Part shown: positions 12,114-21,714 of the stretch, piece after piece
Layout of the letters: each line of letters starts with the position of its first letter
Numbering within the stretch: the stretch's first letter is position 1
Assembly: GCA_037349105.1 (NCBI GenBank)
Contig: JAYJMM010000119.1
Location: 5,405,001 to 5,469,000 of the forward strand
Direction of reading: 5' to 3'
Source of the DNA: Limnomonas spitsbergensis
Lineage: Eukaryota; Chlorophyta; Chlorophyceae; Chlamydomonadales
Length of the DNA: 64,000 nt
Position numbers and translations under genes: made by a program
Notes under the pieces: generated by a model
Told to the model about the DNA's origin: nothing
What the model saw: only the letters and a program-made list of their open reading frames with translations
Databases searched by the model: none

Positions 12114-14040
12114 TCAGCAGGACAATCTAAGCAGCTCAGTCAGGGGCAGCACGTGGTTCTTGCCCACAATAGCCACCACCCTCTCGCGGGGCTCTCCAGT
12201 GATGGCCCCGGAGCAGAGCGAGATGAGGCCATCGCGCATGCCTCCTTCTCGCAAAATGTTCGCCGGGCTCATTGGGATGGGATAAGCTACCTTTGCGTAG
12301 TGTGCCGGTGAGATGTAGTCTGAGAGAATCATCTTGATCAGATAAACTCTCAGAATCATCGATCTATCCGTCTCCTCTGCAGACTCTTTCAAAAGCCACT
12401 GACGAAAGTAGTCAGCCACTCCTTCCTCCTGGATTGCATCGAGCTTCCATCCAGCAATAGCAGCACTGCTACGCGTTAGGTCTTCCAATGACTGTGAGTT
12501 AATCTCATCTTCGAACATGTCCCTGTGCTCTGTGTTGTTATCGATCATGGCCAATGTCACCATCCGCTTACGCATATGCATGCAGGTAGAGAGACTTATA
12601 AGGCACAAGGAGAGGGATGTATGGGGCACATGGAGAGGGACTTGTGGGGCAAGAGGAGAGGGACTTATGGGGCACAAGGAGAGGGACTTATTGGGCACAA
12701 GGAGAGGGACGTATGGGGCACATGGAGAGGGACTTGTGAGGCAAGAGGAAAGGGACTTATGGGGCACAAGGGGAGGGACTTATGGGGCACATGGAGAGGG
12801 CCTTATGGGGCACAAGGAGAGGGACTTATGGGGCACAAGGAGAGGGACTTATGGGGCAAGAGGAGAGGGACTTATGGGGCACAAGGGGAGGGACTTATGG
12901 GGCACAAGGAGAGGGACTTATGGGAAACAAGGAGAGGGACGCATGGGGCACAAGGAGAGGGACGTATGGGGCACAAGGAGTGAAACTTGTGGGGCACAAG
13001 GAGAGGGACTTTTGTGGCCTGTAATTTATAGGTCGCCGAAATACTGGCCTTATCCCAATTATATCGAATATAACTCAATGACCCTCCACAAAGCTAGGTC
13101 GGGATGCCAGTCATACCTGCCATTTCTTCAGACATATGTAGTCGTCCGAATATGAGGTGGGGCTGCATCAGTTCATCCAGGGCAAAGTCACCCTCATATA
13201 GGCCCTGCGCCCACTTCACCACATCGTCCCCTTCAACGAGACTGTAGGCCTGCTGAAGGCCTTCGATGGGGACAGACAGAAGCTTGTCCAGCATGGGTAG
13301 CATGTAAGGAGAGGTGGCTGCCTTCTTGAACATGTTGTGGACCGATTCAAAAGCCTCAACAGCAATGGCGTCAGGATAAACTGCAGAGGCCACGTCGTGG
13401 ATCGCCCTAAAGTTGGCCGGGTTTCCATGTGTGATGCCCAACAGGTGAACACTGCTGCTCCAATCCTCGCCTGCAAGAGGAGGTCGTGAGGGTGAGTGGC
13501 CAGTGGCCCTCTTACACTGCCTTCAAGAAAAGTTCATGAGGGTGAGTGGCCGTTGGCCCAATCACATGCCCTTGCGACTGACGGCGCGAAGCAGGACCGC
13601 ATCAGTAAAACACGATGTTCTATAACATGAGAGGGGGGGTGGGTTCTGCTACTGGGTTCTGCTCCTGGGGGGTGGGTTCTGCTACTGGGTTCTGCTACTG
13701 GGTTCTGCTACTGGGTTCTGCTACTGGATTCTGCTACTGGGTTCTGCTACTGGGGGGGGGGGTCTGCTACTGGGTTCTGCTACTGGGGGGTGGGTTCTGC
13801 TACTGGGTTCTGCTACTGGGTGCACCCACCTGCTGCAGTCCTGCCGTGGATGATGACTGGCTCCTTCACAGCTAGATCGACCCAGGCATGGTGGCAACGG
13901 AGCCATGCGGCCTCGCATTCTGCGGAAAGCTCCAGGCTTGAGGGCAGTGCCTTTGCTTTTGACAGTTGCTTGAGGCTGCCTCTGGCCTTGCCTTTCACGC
14001 CCTGAAGGCCCCTGATACTGGTAGAGTTATGCAGCCAGAG
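12114..14040 (-). CDS. TraB/PrgY-domain protein, copy B (5' end uncertain)
   Basis: Three exons can be joined: exon 1 ending at 13830 (donor GCAGCAG|GTGGGT), exon 2 at 13117-13470 and exon 3 at 12114-12529 (TGA at 12114-12116, a stop also present in copy A). Phases agree at both junctions. Exon 2 opens with SSSVHLLGITHGNPANFRAI and YPDAIAVEAFES, the TraB N-terminal block. Exon 3 contains MRDGLISLCSGAITGEPRER followed by VVAIVGKNHVLPLTELL, the C-terminal TraB block. About 55 upstream residues (GSLKQLSKAKALPSS...) precede it in exon 1, but I cannot fix the start codon. TraB-family proteins are membrane- or organelle-linked in several eukaryotes, but no function is inferred here. Both introns contain minisatellites absent from copy A. 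Exon 3 uses an acceptor (acaacacag) chosen because it is the only phase-consistent one. Confidence 0.6.
12597..13018. repeat. 23-bp minisatellite in TraB intron 2
   Basis: About 18 units of ggagagggacttatggggca plus caa. Copy A has one related unit at the equivalent place (7768-7820, gagacttactgagcacaag...), so the array is a local expansion. The plus-strand ORFs of up to 212 residues across it are repeat artefacts. Confidence 0.93.
13635..13826. repeat. 13-bp minisatellite in TraB intron 1
   Basis: Units of ggttctgctactg with interspersed poly-G runs (for example 13753-13762). On the minus strand the array starts a few bases after the exon 1 donor at 13829. The corresponding intron of copy A has no such array. 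Confidence 0.92.
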
Positions 14041-14179
14041 GCAGGTTGGCGCGCAGGTGAGCGGCCTGGTAGTGCCCACAAGATGACCCCCCATCATACT
14101 CCTGAGCAGGGGGCCGGGGAATTGGGGATTTTTGCGGTATCCTGGCATTATGCAATTTGATGTTCCGAGAAACAAACGC

Positions 14180-15029
14180 AAAGTGCTACAGAGAGAGAAG
14201 GCAGGGAGATAAGCGGTGAAGGAAATATCAAATTGTAATTTTACCTGCCTCGCATCGACATTTTCGAAAGGTCCGTCATGTCAATCTAAAACATGATATG
14301 TGTCTCTGACTGTAGCCTGTAAGATAGGAAGACAGAACGCTTCTTCCACTTGATCAGGGTCGCATACTATGCCGGTCCGCCAATCTGGCAAATAACGGTT
14401 GACAAGACGCACGCACGCGCACGTGTGCGTGTCGCCCACAAAGGGCTCAATTCCACCTGCGCCTCGCCGGCGGGGGGAAAATAGTGACTTCTGTAGGGGG
14501 AAAAGCGTGGAAGTAGGGGGAAAGTAGGCATCTCGCGCAGCGCGCAGCGCTGCGCCTGCTATTAATGTAGCTACTTATTTGGGGGAAGGTGCACCTCTGG
14601 GTGAAGTTGCGGCTAGCGGTCTCCCTTGTGGAGGAAGTAGCCTGCACCAGCCCGTCGAATGTCAGTGGACACCGAGCGAAAGAATCAAAAGTAGGGTACC
14701 GATATTAAACATTTCGCTAATCCAATCCAGTCTGGTCACCAGTCGACGAAAAGTTGGTGCACAGTCATGGCACACTGGCACACCTCTCACACTTCTGTCG
14801 GCATGCACAAAATCAGCAAGCACACAAGAATCAACAAGCCTCATTGTCATTTAAGAGGCAACCAATAATTAGAATGCCATAAGTTGGCACCCACCAGCAT
14901 CCAACCCCATGCGAAGAGACTCATTCATACCCATGCGGCATCATGAAAAGATGAGGACAGTAATTAAAGAATGCACTGAAACAATTTGCTCAGTCTCATA
15001 ACACTCATCCCCTGCACTTTAAGAAGCTA
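14180..15029. other. No recognised gene
   Basis: Contains alternating CG/CA-rich tracts (14408-14432) and a palindromic cgcgcagcgcgcagcgctgcgc segment near 14533-14554. Nothing coding is supported. Confidence 0.4.
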
Positions 15030-15659
15030 CTACTCTACTCTAGGCTTCTTCTTGCCGTTCACAAAGGCCTGGTATGCCTGGCATGTGACCCGGTGCTTGC
15101 TGAGAACCAGACCATCCTGGCCAGGCTTCCAACCACAACGGCAGGACTTGGGTCCATGGCCCTGCTTGTTGGGCCTCTCTAAATTTGCAATGCTAGGGTG
15201 TGCTGGGCGGGATCCTGGATCAGGCTGCTGGCTAGGCTCCAGGTTCTCTCCCTTCCTCTTGGCGCTGGCCTTGGCAGCCACCATCATGTGCCCAAATGCA
15301 GAAATGACGTTCTGCACAACAGGAGAGACAACATGTGGGGCAAGTGCAGTGGAAGACAGAGCCTCCATCATGCCAGCTGCCCCCCTCCGGCTCAACTCCC
15401 TCGCAACTGTCCGGTCAAATGCTGCAAGTTGGGGGGGAGGCAGAGGCCGAAGGGAGAGGGGGCACCTGTCGGCCCCAGCTTTTGCAATGCTGCCTGCACA
15501 AGCTGCAAAAGCTGGGCAGGCTGAGATTGGGCCATCTTGGAGACAGCATCTTGCAGGTCTGCACCCTTCCCAAGAGAAAGCAGGTCCTCCAGAGGCAAGG
15601 CATCTGCTACCTTCCATGCATGCGGTGCCCCACGGCGGTTGTTGTACATCTGCCGTCAT
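15030..15659 (-). CDS. Unrecognised ORF, possible C-terminal part of a transposon-derived gene
   Basis: This 209-codon frame ends CGWKPGQDGLVLSKHR, VTCQAYQAF and a basic tail GKKKPRVE. A CRCGW...H..TC pattern could bind zinc. It lies in the same orientation as, and 750 bp downstream of, the zinc-ribbon ORF at 16414-17109, so both may be exons of one gene. The true upstream border is unclear and the first ~60 codons may be noncoding. I do not recognise the family. Confidence 0.3.
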   Translation of the reverse strand: MTADVQQPPWGTACMEGSRCLASGGPAFSWEGCRPARCCLQDGPISACPAFAACAGSIAKAGADRCPLSLRPLPPPQLAAFDRTVARELSRRGAAGMMEALSSTALAPHVVSPVVQNVISAFGHMMVAAKASAKRKGENLEPSQQPDPGSRPAHPSIANLERPNKQGHGPKSCRCGWKPGQDGLVLSKHRVTCQAYQAFVNGKKKPRVE

Positions 15660-16044
15660 GCCTTGATGATCTCTGCATCAGGCATGTTGCTGGGGACTAG
15701 CTTGGTCTGAAGGTGATCAAACAAGAACTTCTCCTCCGTTGGGGGGGGGTCATTCACACCAGGGAAGGGCAGGTCAATGCCGGCAGACTGGGCTGCAGTA
15801 TTGGCAGTCACCATCAGAGGAAGGTCATAGCAACTGTAGTCGCGCTCCCCGGCACACGCAGCCAGGGGAGACCTCTGGAGGGGGGTCAGATATTCTGTTT
15901 GATAAACAGTGGCATCATTTTTAGTTTCATAGAAGTTGCATCATTTTTTCTTGATACCTCATGAAAAGTTGTGGTTTTCATGAGCAGGTGGAGCATGTAC
16001 GTTTCAGTTTAATACGTACCGGTAATCAGTGACCATGTGTCTTC

Positions 16045-16245
16045 AGTTCTCAAATCAGAGCAGTTGCATTTGCCATGCATGCTTTTACCCAATCATAAAG
16101 CACAGACTGTATCAATCAGAGCAGTTGCATTTGCCATGCATGCTTGTACCTAATTATAAAGCACATGATGTATCAAATCAGAGCAGTTGCATTTGCCATG
16201 TATGCTTGTATCCAATCATAAAGCACAGACTGTAACAAATCAAAG
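16045..16245. repeat. Three tandem ~58-bp units
   Basis: Units begin aatcagagcagttgcatttg and include ccaatcataaagcacagactg; three near-identical copies. They lie between two same-strand ORFs, perhaps inside an intron. Confidence 0.9.
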
Positions 16246-16413
16246 CATGGTAGCTTTATGTTCAACCCTATGCACCTCTGGCCTGGAGATCATGGTAGCT
16301 TTGGCCATGGCCTTCTTCCGCTCTGCATACTCAATAACATCGTGAGCCCAGGAGCGCATGCGCATGTCATTGGCGACGCAAACCATGTGGGCAGTGCTGC
16401 TGCCGTTGCAAGA

Positions 16414-17109
16414 TCATGTACTGAAGTACATGGCTGCTGTGTTGGTCAAACCAGCACTGGCAGATTGGAAGACCTTGAAGGGGAAGGTGTGAGCCACAGC
16501 AGCCGGGAGCAGGCTCCTCATCTCCGGGTCTACTTCGGAGTATGCTTTCTTGCAGGCTTTGCAGTACCAGCGCCGACAAACAAGGTACGTGTCAAGGTCC
16601 TCAACACCAAGACCTTTGACGAGCTTCGCTGTGTCGCCCGACCCATGGCCGTCCAGCTTCCCAGAGCAGCTAGGACACTTGCGAGGATGTGCTGCTTCCC
16701 CATGCAGCAGCAGTGGGTCCCACCTCTGCACTTTCACGAACTGCAAAGCTTCGTCCCAGTCGGACGTGCTCTGGTGTCTGCTGGACTTGACACTGCACGG
16801 CTCGAAGCTGAAGAACCCATTCAATAGCTGTTTCGCTGGACAGCTGGGCCCCTTGATGCGGCCTTTGCACAGCTGCCATGGCTCCACAATGGCATCGCTG
16901 ACATCGATGACGGCCCGCTGCAGTTCCTGTGGCGTGATGTCAGTGGAATCGTATCCCAGCTGCAGCTCCAGGTCACAGATTACCGTTCCAACGAGATTAA
17001 ATTGCAAGGTCCTTAATAACTGGCATGCATTCTTCTCCTTGTTGGGACAGAAACGAAAGGTCCTGTGCGTACTCATGTTGAAAGCATTGGGTATGACCCT
17101 GAATTGCAT
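16414..17109 (-). CDS. Zinc-ribbon ORF resembling transposon-associated DUF6729-type proteins
   Basis: 231 codons. A CPSCSGKL knuckle is followed by YLVCRRWYCKACKKAYSEVD and PEMRSLLPAAVAHTFPFKV. This CxxC...(V/R)YxCxxC, then DPE..LLP..V...FP arrangement is, from memory, that of DUF6729-type domains in algal and fungal mobile-element proteins. The N-terminus is not recognised. The frame ends at a TGA after MYFST with no transposase core visible, so it is partial, or its remaining exons are downstream (15030-15659 is a candidate). A TTTAGGG tract sits 55 bp upstream of its ATG. Confidence 0.4.
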   Translation of the reverse strand: MQFRVIPNAFNMSTHRTFRFCPNKEKNACQLLRTLQFNLVGTVICDLELQLGYDSTDITPQELQRAVIDVSDAIVEPWQLCKGRIKGPSCPAKQLLNGFFSFEPCSVKSSRHQSTSDWDEALQFVKVQRWDPLLLHGEAAHPRKCPSCSGKLDGHGSGDTAKLVKGLGVEDLDTYLVCRRWYCKACKKAYSEVDPEMRSLLPAAVAHTFPFKVFQSASAGLTNTAAMYFST

Positions 17110-17162
17110 GTGTATTAACTGGGGAGACGCGGTATTGACTCTGGCACGATATATATGTTCAA

Positions 17163-17243
17163 AAGGGTTTAGGGTTAAGGGTTTAGGGTTAAGGGTTTAG
17201 TGTTTAGGGTTTAGGGTTTAGGGTTTAGGGTTTAGGGTTTAAA
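17163..17243 (+). repeat. Interstitial TTTAGGG telomere-like tract
   Basis: About eleven units of gggttta/gggttaa, the Arabidopsis-type telomere heptamer. It abuts the left copy of the repeat at 17250-19215. Confidence 0.92.
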
Positions 17244-17249
17244 AATCGT

Positions 17250-17930
17250 GGGGATGTTTGCCACCTTTCCCGGGTTTCTTTTGGTATCTTTACTTTTCTT
17301 GAACCCTTCGCTCTTTTTCAGGGTTGTTTTCTTTCGGGTGCGAACAACCATCGGCGTGTCAGTGCGATAACGCACGGTATGCAACAACTTTTTCTAACAC
17401 CAGCAGGTATCGAACTCGCGACCTCCGCTTGATCAGCATCGTCGGTGCTAGGCTGTAAGCGACTGACACCAGTAAGCCATTAGTCACGGACGATTACTTT
17501 GGGTGGGTGGCGGGCGAGAGGTGTCATCGCCGCGCGGCCCAAAAGCTTTTCGAATACACATCGCCTACACCCGACGTTGAGTAAAATATAACCACATTGC
17601 TAATGCGCTGCTTTCAATCGAGGCCGCACTTGCGGCATAACACTGCGTTGCCACCCAGGCCGTGCATGCCGAGCGTCGCCACTCGTTTCGGTATGTAGCA
17701 TGGGTGGTTGGCCGGCGAGAGATGTCATCGGCCCCCAATTCGCAGCGACTGCAATAACTTTTCGAATACATATCGCCTACACTCGACGTTGAGTGCATTA
17801 TAATCACAATGTCAATGCGCATCTTTTGATCGCCTGCCCGGTGCCTGCTGAGCGTCGTGAGCCGTCCAGGCCGGCATAGTAGGTTCTGCTGCGCGTGTTT
17901 TTTTTTTTTTTTTTTTTTTTTAGTCACTTT
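17250..17930 (-). mobile_element. tRNA-promoter-containing repeat, copy 1 (minus)
   Basis: Nearly identical, in inverse orientation, to 18540-19215. The minus strand carries an A-box-like TGGCTTACTGG and, downstream, a B-box GAGTTCGATACC (GTTCGAnnC), the internal RNA polymerase III promoter layout of tRNAs and tRNA-derived SINEs. The element has two diverged internal halves (caacgtcgagtgtaggcgat and caacgtcgggtgtaggcgat) and ends at a poly-T/A tract. Confidence 0.7.
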
Positions 17931-17989
17931 TTTTTTCTAGGCACACTTTTTTTACAGTCTCCCATGCAGGAGATCCCTAAAAAAAAACG

Positions 17990-18470
17990 GTCACCAAACC
18001 TACTATGCCGAAGCGACGGCTCACGACGCTCCGCAGGCACAGGCCAGGGGTGGGTTGCCACGAAGTGTTCTGCCGCAAGCGCGGCCTCGATCAAAAGCAG
18101 CGCATTAGCAATGCGATTCTATTGCACCCAACGTCGGGTGTAGGCGACATGATTTTCGAAAAACTTTTGGGCCGCGCGGCGATGACACCTCTCGCCCGCC
18201 ACCCACCCAACGTAATCGTCCGTGACTAATGCCGTACTGATATTAGTCGCTTACAGCCTAGCACTGACGATAATGACCCAAGCGGAGGTCGCGAGTTCGA
18301 TACCTGCCGGTGGCAGAAAAAGTTGTTGCAGACCGTGCGTTATCGCACTGACACGCCGATGGTTGTTCGCACCCGAAAGAAAACTACCCTGAAAAGAGCG
18401 AAGGGTTCAAGAAAAGAAAATACACCAAAAGAAACCCGGGAAAGGAGGCAAAGATCCCCACGTTTTTTTT
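17990..18470 (+). mobile_element. tRNA-promoter-containing repeat, copy 2, internally shorter
   Basis: Same family as 18540-19215 but with one internal half only, and more diverged. A- and B-box regions lie at about 18232-18300 (gcgagttcgatacctgc). Confidence 0.7.
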
Positions 18471-18473
18471 TTT

Positions 18474-18545
18474 AGTCACTTTTTTTTTCTAGGCACACTT
18501 TTTTTTACAGTCTCCCATTAAGGAGATCCCTAAAAAAGTGACTAA
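18474..18545. repeat. 72-bp fold-back with TAGTCACTTTTTT ends
   Basis: Begins tagtcactttttttt and ends aaaaaagtgacta, with an inner gtctcc...ggaga pair. Partial copies of the core (ctaggcacactttttt, cagtctcccat) recur at 17925-17985 and 19213-19270, always bordering the tRNA-like elements. Confidence 0.75.
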
Positions 18546-19215
18546 AAAAAAAAAAAAAAAAAAACACGCGCAGCAGAACCTACTATGCCGGCCTGGACAG
18601 CTCACGACGCTCAGCAGGCACCGGGCAGGCGATCAAAAGATGCGCATAGACATTGTGATTATAATGCACTCAACGTCGAGTGTAGGCGATATGTATTCGA
18701 AAAGTTATTGCAGTCGCTGCGAATTGGGGGCCGATGACATCTCTCGCCGGCCAACCACCCATGCTACATACCGAAACGAGTGGCGACGCTCGGCATGCAC
18801 GGCCTGGGTGGCAACGCAGTGTTATGCCGCAAGTGCGGCCTCGATTGAAAGCAGCGCATTAGCAATGTGGTTATATTTTACTCAACGTCGGGTGTAGGCG
18901 ATGTGTATTCGAAAAGCTTTTGGGCCGCGCGGCGATGACACCTCTCGCCCGCCACCCACCCAAAGTAATCGTCCGTGACTAATGCCGTACTGGTGTCTGT
19001 CGCTTACAGCCTAGCACCGACAATGCTGATCAAGCGGAGGTCGCGAGTTCGATACCTGCCGGTGGCAGAAAAAGTTGTTGCAGCCCGTGCGTTATCGCAC
19101 TGACACGCTGATGGTTGTTCGCACCCGAAAGAAAACAACCATGAAAAGAGCGAAGGGTTCAAGAAAAGAAAATACACCAAAAGAAACCCGGGTGAGGTGG
19201 CAAAGATCCCCACGT
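18540..19215 (+). mobile_element. tRNA-promoter-containing repeat, copy 3 (plus)
   Basis: Full-length inverse copy of 17250-17930. A-box-like region near 18985-19000 and B-box gagttcgatacctgcc near 19045. It ends ...gatccccacg followed by poly-T. Confidence 0.7.
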
Positions 19216-19499
19216 TTTTTTTCTAGGCACACTTTTTTTACAGTCTCCCATGAAGGAGATCCCTAAAAAGTCACAGTGACATCTTGCAACTTCTTCCCTT
19301 TTTGCCCCTGTTCATACCAGAGGTGACTTGCCTACTTTACTGCCTAGTCCCCGGTGTCACTTTTTCTGCTTGGAAACAGAGTGCTAGGGAATACAGCAAA
19401 TGCAATTCCACTTGAGCACGCGAGATGTTCAGGTACGGGCGAAACCAAATCTCTTTACATTACAGCCTGTCAACCAGCCTCTGTGCTCTTTGTGCTGCT

Positions 19500-19735
19500 A
19501 GGCGCTGCTCTTGTCTTTTCTTTTCTCGTTTGCGCTGATCTTTGCTCTTTGCGGTGCTCTTTGCGCTACTCTTTGCGCCGATCTTTGCGCTGATCTTTGT
19601 TCCTTGTGTTGCTCTTGTCTTTGCGCAGCTCTCTGTGCTGTTCTTTGAGCTGTTCTTTGCTCTTTGCGCTGTTCTTGTAATTGCGCTGCTCTGTGCGCTT
19701 TGTTCTTTGTGGTGCTCTTTGCGCTACTCCATGCG
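19500..19735. repeat. Degenerate 10-12-bp tandem repeat (gctctttgc)
   Basis: Loose repeats of gctctttgcg/gctgatcttt. They produce an artefactual minus-strand ORF rich in QR/AQR dipeptides. Confidence 0.8.
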
Positions 19736-19916
19736 CGCGCTGATCTCTGCAAAGGCGCCTGCAAGATCTTTGTCGCCGTCAGACGGATTGTCAGCCATGA
19801 CGAAAGAGACCAATAGAGAAAGAAAGATAGATTGAATGAGATGAATGAAACAAATCGCGCGCGCGACTGAGAGTGATAATCAAGTGAGGAAATGGAGCCA
19901 CGCCTCGCTTTCACGC

Positions 19917-19999
19917 TTATCCGTACCCGGCGAGGCTGGAGTTTTGCATCGACCCCCCTGGGCACGATGCAAAAATCACGCCTCGCCGGGTACGGATAA
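19917..19999. repeat. Long hairpin, ~35-bp arms
   Basis: ttatccgtacccggcgaggc (19917-19936) pairs with gcctcgccgggtacggataa (19980-19999). An inner ttttgcatcg/cgatgcaaaa pair leaves a short C-rich loop. A fold-back element or MITE core is likely. Confidence 0.9.
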
Positions 20000-20710
20000 T
20001 GGGTGGGCAGGATCCCGAACACGATCCCGAACACTAGTGGAATTGACTTTTGTCTAGCTGTCGCTATTTTTCGAGTTCCGGACACAGGTGGAATAGGGCC
20101 CAAACCGCAGGGGTGGCTGAGACAACGTACATGGCGGGTCATATGTTTCGTAAAAACGTGGACAGGCCCAGCAGTGCAAGGAGGTTAGGTCATGACTTGA
20201 TATCAGTTACACATTGACTGTGCTCCAATCTGATTGCTAGCAGTGCACTAATTCTGGTAGGCACCAACTGTCCCTTGAGATAATGAAACGCAAACACAAT
20301 GGGCTATGGGAGTCCACTTGACAGAATCACCAACTCCAATGAATTTATGTTTTGAGATAACTTGGCCATGTTGAGGGTCTTGCCTCTGATTTTTTGAGGA
20401 TCTTATATTGTCATGCTGGCCTCCATAGCTGAAGTATTACCTGGTGTAAAGCCTAGGGTTGTGGCTCTGAAACCACTAGTGCTGTTTTTTTTCCATCCTC
20501 TCGCAAAACCAGTCCTCGGCAGATCTGGCTGGCTCAGCTCAGATTAGAAGGGGGGCCTGGAATAAAGGACATAAAAATCAAGATGTGTGAATAAAGAGTG
20601 GATACCTGACTTAAGGCATTCTGAACTCAGTGGCAGTGATATGGGAGCTTGCATGGCTGAGGGGCTGCATGGGGCAAGGGGCATGGCTTCCTGACAAGAC
20701 TACTTTGCCC

Positions 20711-21706
20711 AAGGTAGCACAATACGGCAAACCGTGTTTTGTATCCGGAGCGGATCGCTGCTCCGCTCCGGATACGGCAATACTGCTCCGATCCGGCTCA
20801 CCATGCAGGATTTTTTTGTGCAGCCCTTCCGGGCTGCATGGCAAACGTGCGGCTTTGACGCCTTAGGGGGCTGCTTCAACCTCGCGATAGTAAGCATATG
20901 CAACATGTCCGATAGAACTGAAGACATCGCTGACGTTTTAGACAGATTCGTTGATAACCTCGGGAAAACGTCCAAACCCTCTGACCCCTCCAAGTTGTCG
21001 TCCTATAATACGCGATGGCGTTGGAAGCATGGCAAGCTAGATTTTCTGGCTCCAGTATGACGAAGCCTTTAGCCCATTGCAACAAAGTGACTGGGAACCG
21101 ACGATGTTTGCGATCAATCATTTGGCTGTATGTTTTAAGGGACAGCGAACTTCGAAAACAACAAAACACGTTTGTGACTACGGCATCCGAGCCATATTCG
21201 AATCGTCCGATCGATGAGCAATTCAGCATTTCACGAGCTCAGAAAACCCAGCCTTCATCCGGGGAACCTGAGCAAAAGTTGCAAAATTCTGCATGTACCG
21301 ACGGTATCAGGCGAGGTTGCAGATTTGAACAGTTAAGGGGAAAATATGAGGAAACGTTGGTGATGCATGGCAACTACCAACGGGGGTTGTTATTGCTTGG
21401 ACAGTTCAGGAGTTGGGGACTGCATTAATCATTGACTGTTTTGCCATTTTGCCATTTTGCATGGTCCTAACCCCTAACTAATATGCATGCTGCATGGATG
21501 CATAGTTACTTGGGGCCAGAAGGGGGGCATCTGAGTGGGCATGCATGGGGGCTGTCTGCTGGCCTGCAACCATTTCCATGTCTTTATATGCCAGTATGTG
21601 CCTAAAACAAGTTTTTGACTGCAATGTACTGATACTCCTAGCCCGCCGTATCGAAGCGGAGCGGAGCGGACCGGAGCAGAAGCGTATCTGGATTGTGCTA
21701 CCTTGC
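20711..21706. mobile_element. ~1-kb hAT-like non-autonomous element
   Basis: Termini aaggtagcacaat (20711) and attgtgctacctt (21692-21704) are inverted repeats. The octamer ctttgccc flanks both sides (20703-20710 and 21707-21714), the 8-bp target duplication typical of hAT transposons. Just inside the left end is a 14-bp-arm hairpin (20741-20754 with 20762-20775, gtatccggagcgga), echoed by gatccg/ggagcgg motifs at the right end. Inner ORFs of up to 137 codons show no transposase motif. Confidence 0.7.
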
Positions 21707-21714
21707 CTTTGCCC

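Noticed and set aside
12517..13155. 212-residue protein with GTRRGTYGAQGEGL repeats
   Set aside because: 23-bp minisatellite in TraB intron 2, antisense to the real gene.
19498..20142. 214-residue Gln/Arg-rich ORF
   Set aside because: Low-complexity gctctttgc repeat followed by a long DNA hairpin; no recognisable domain.
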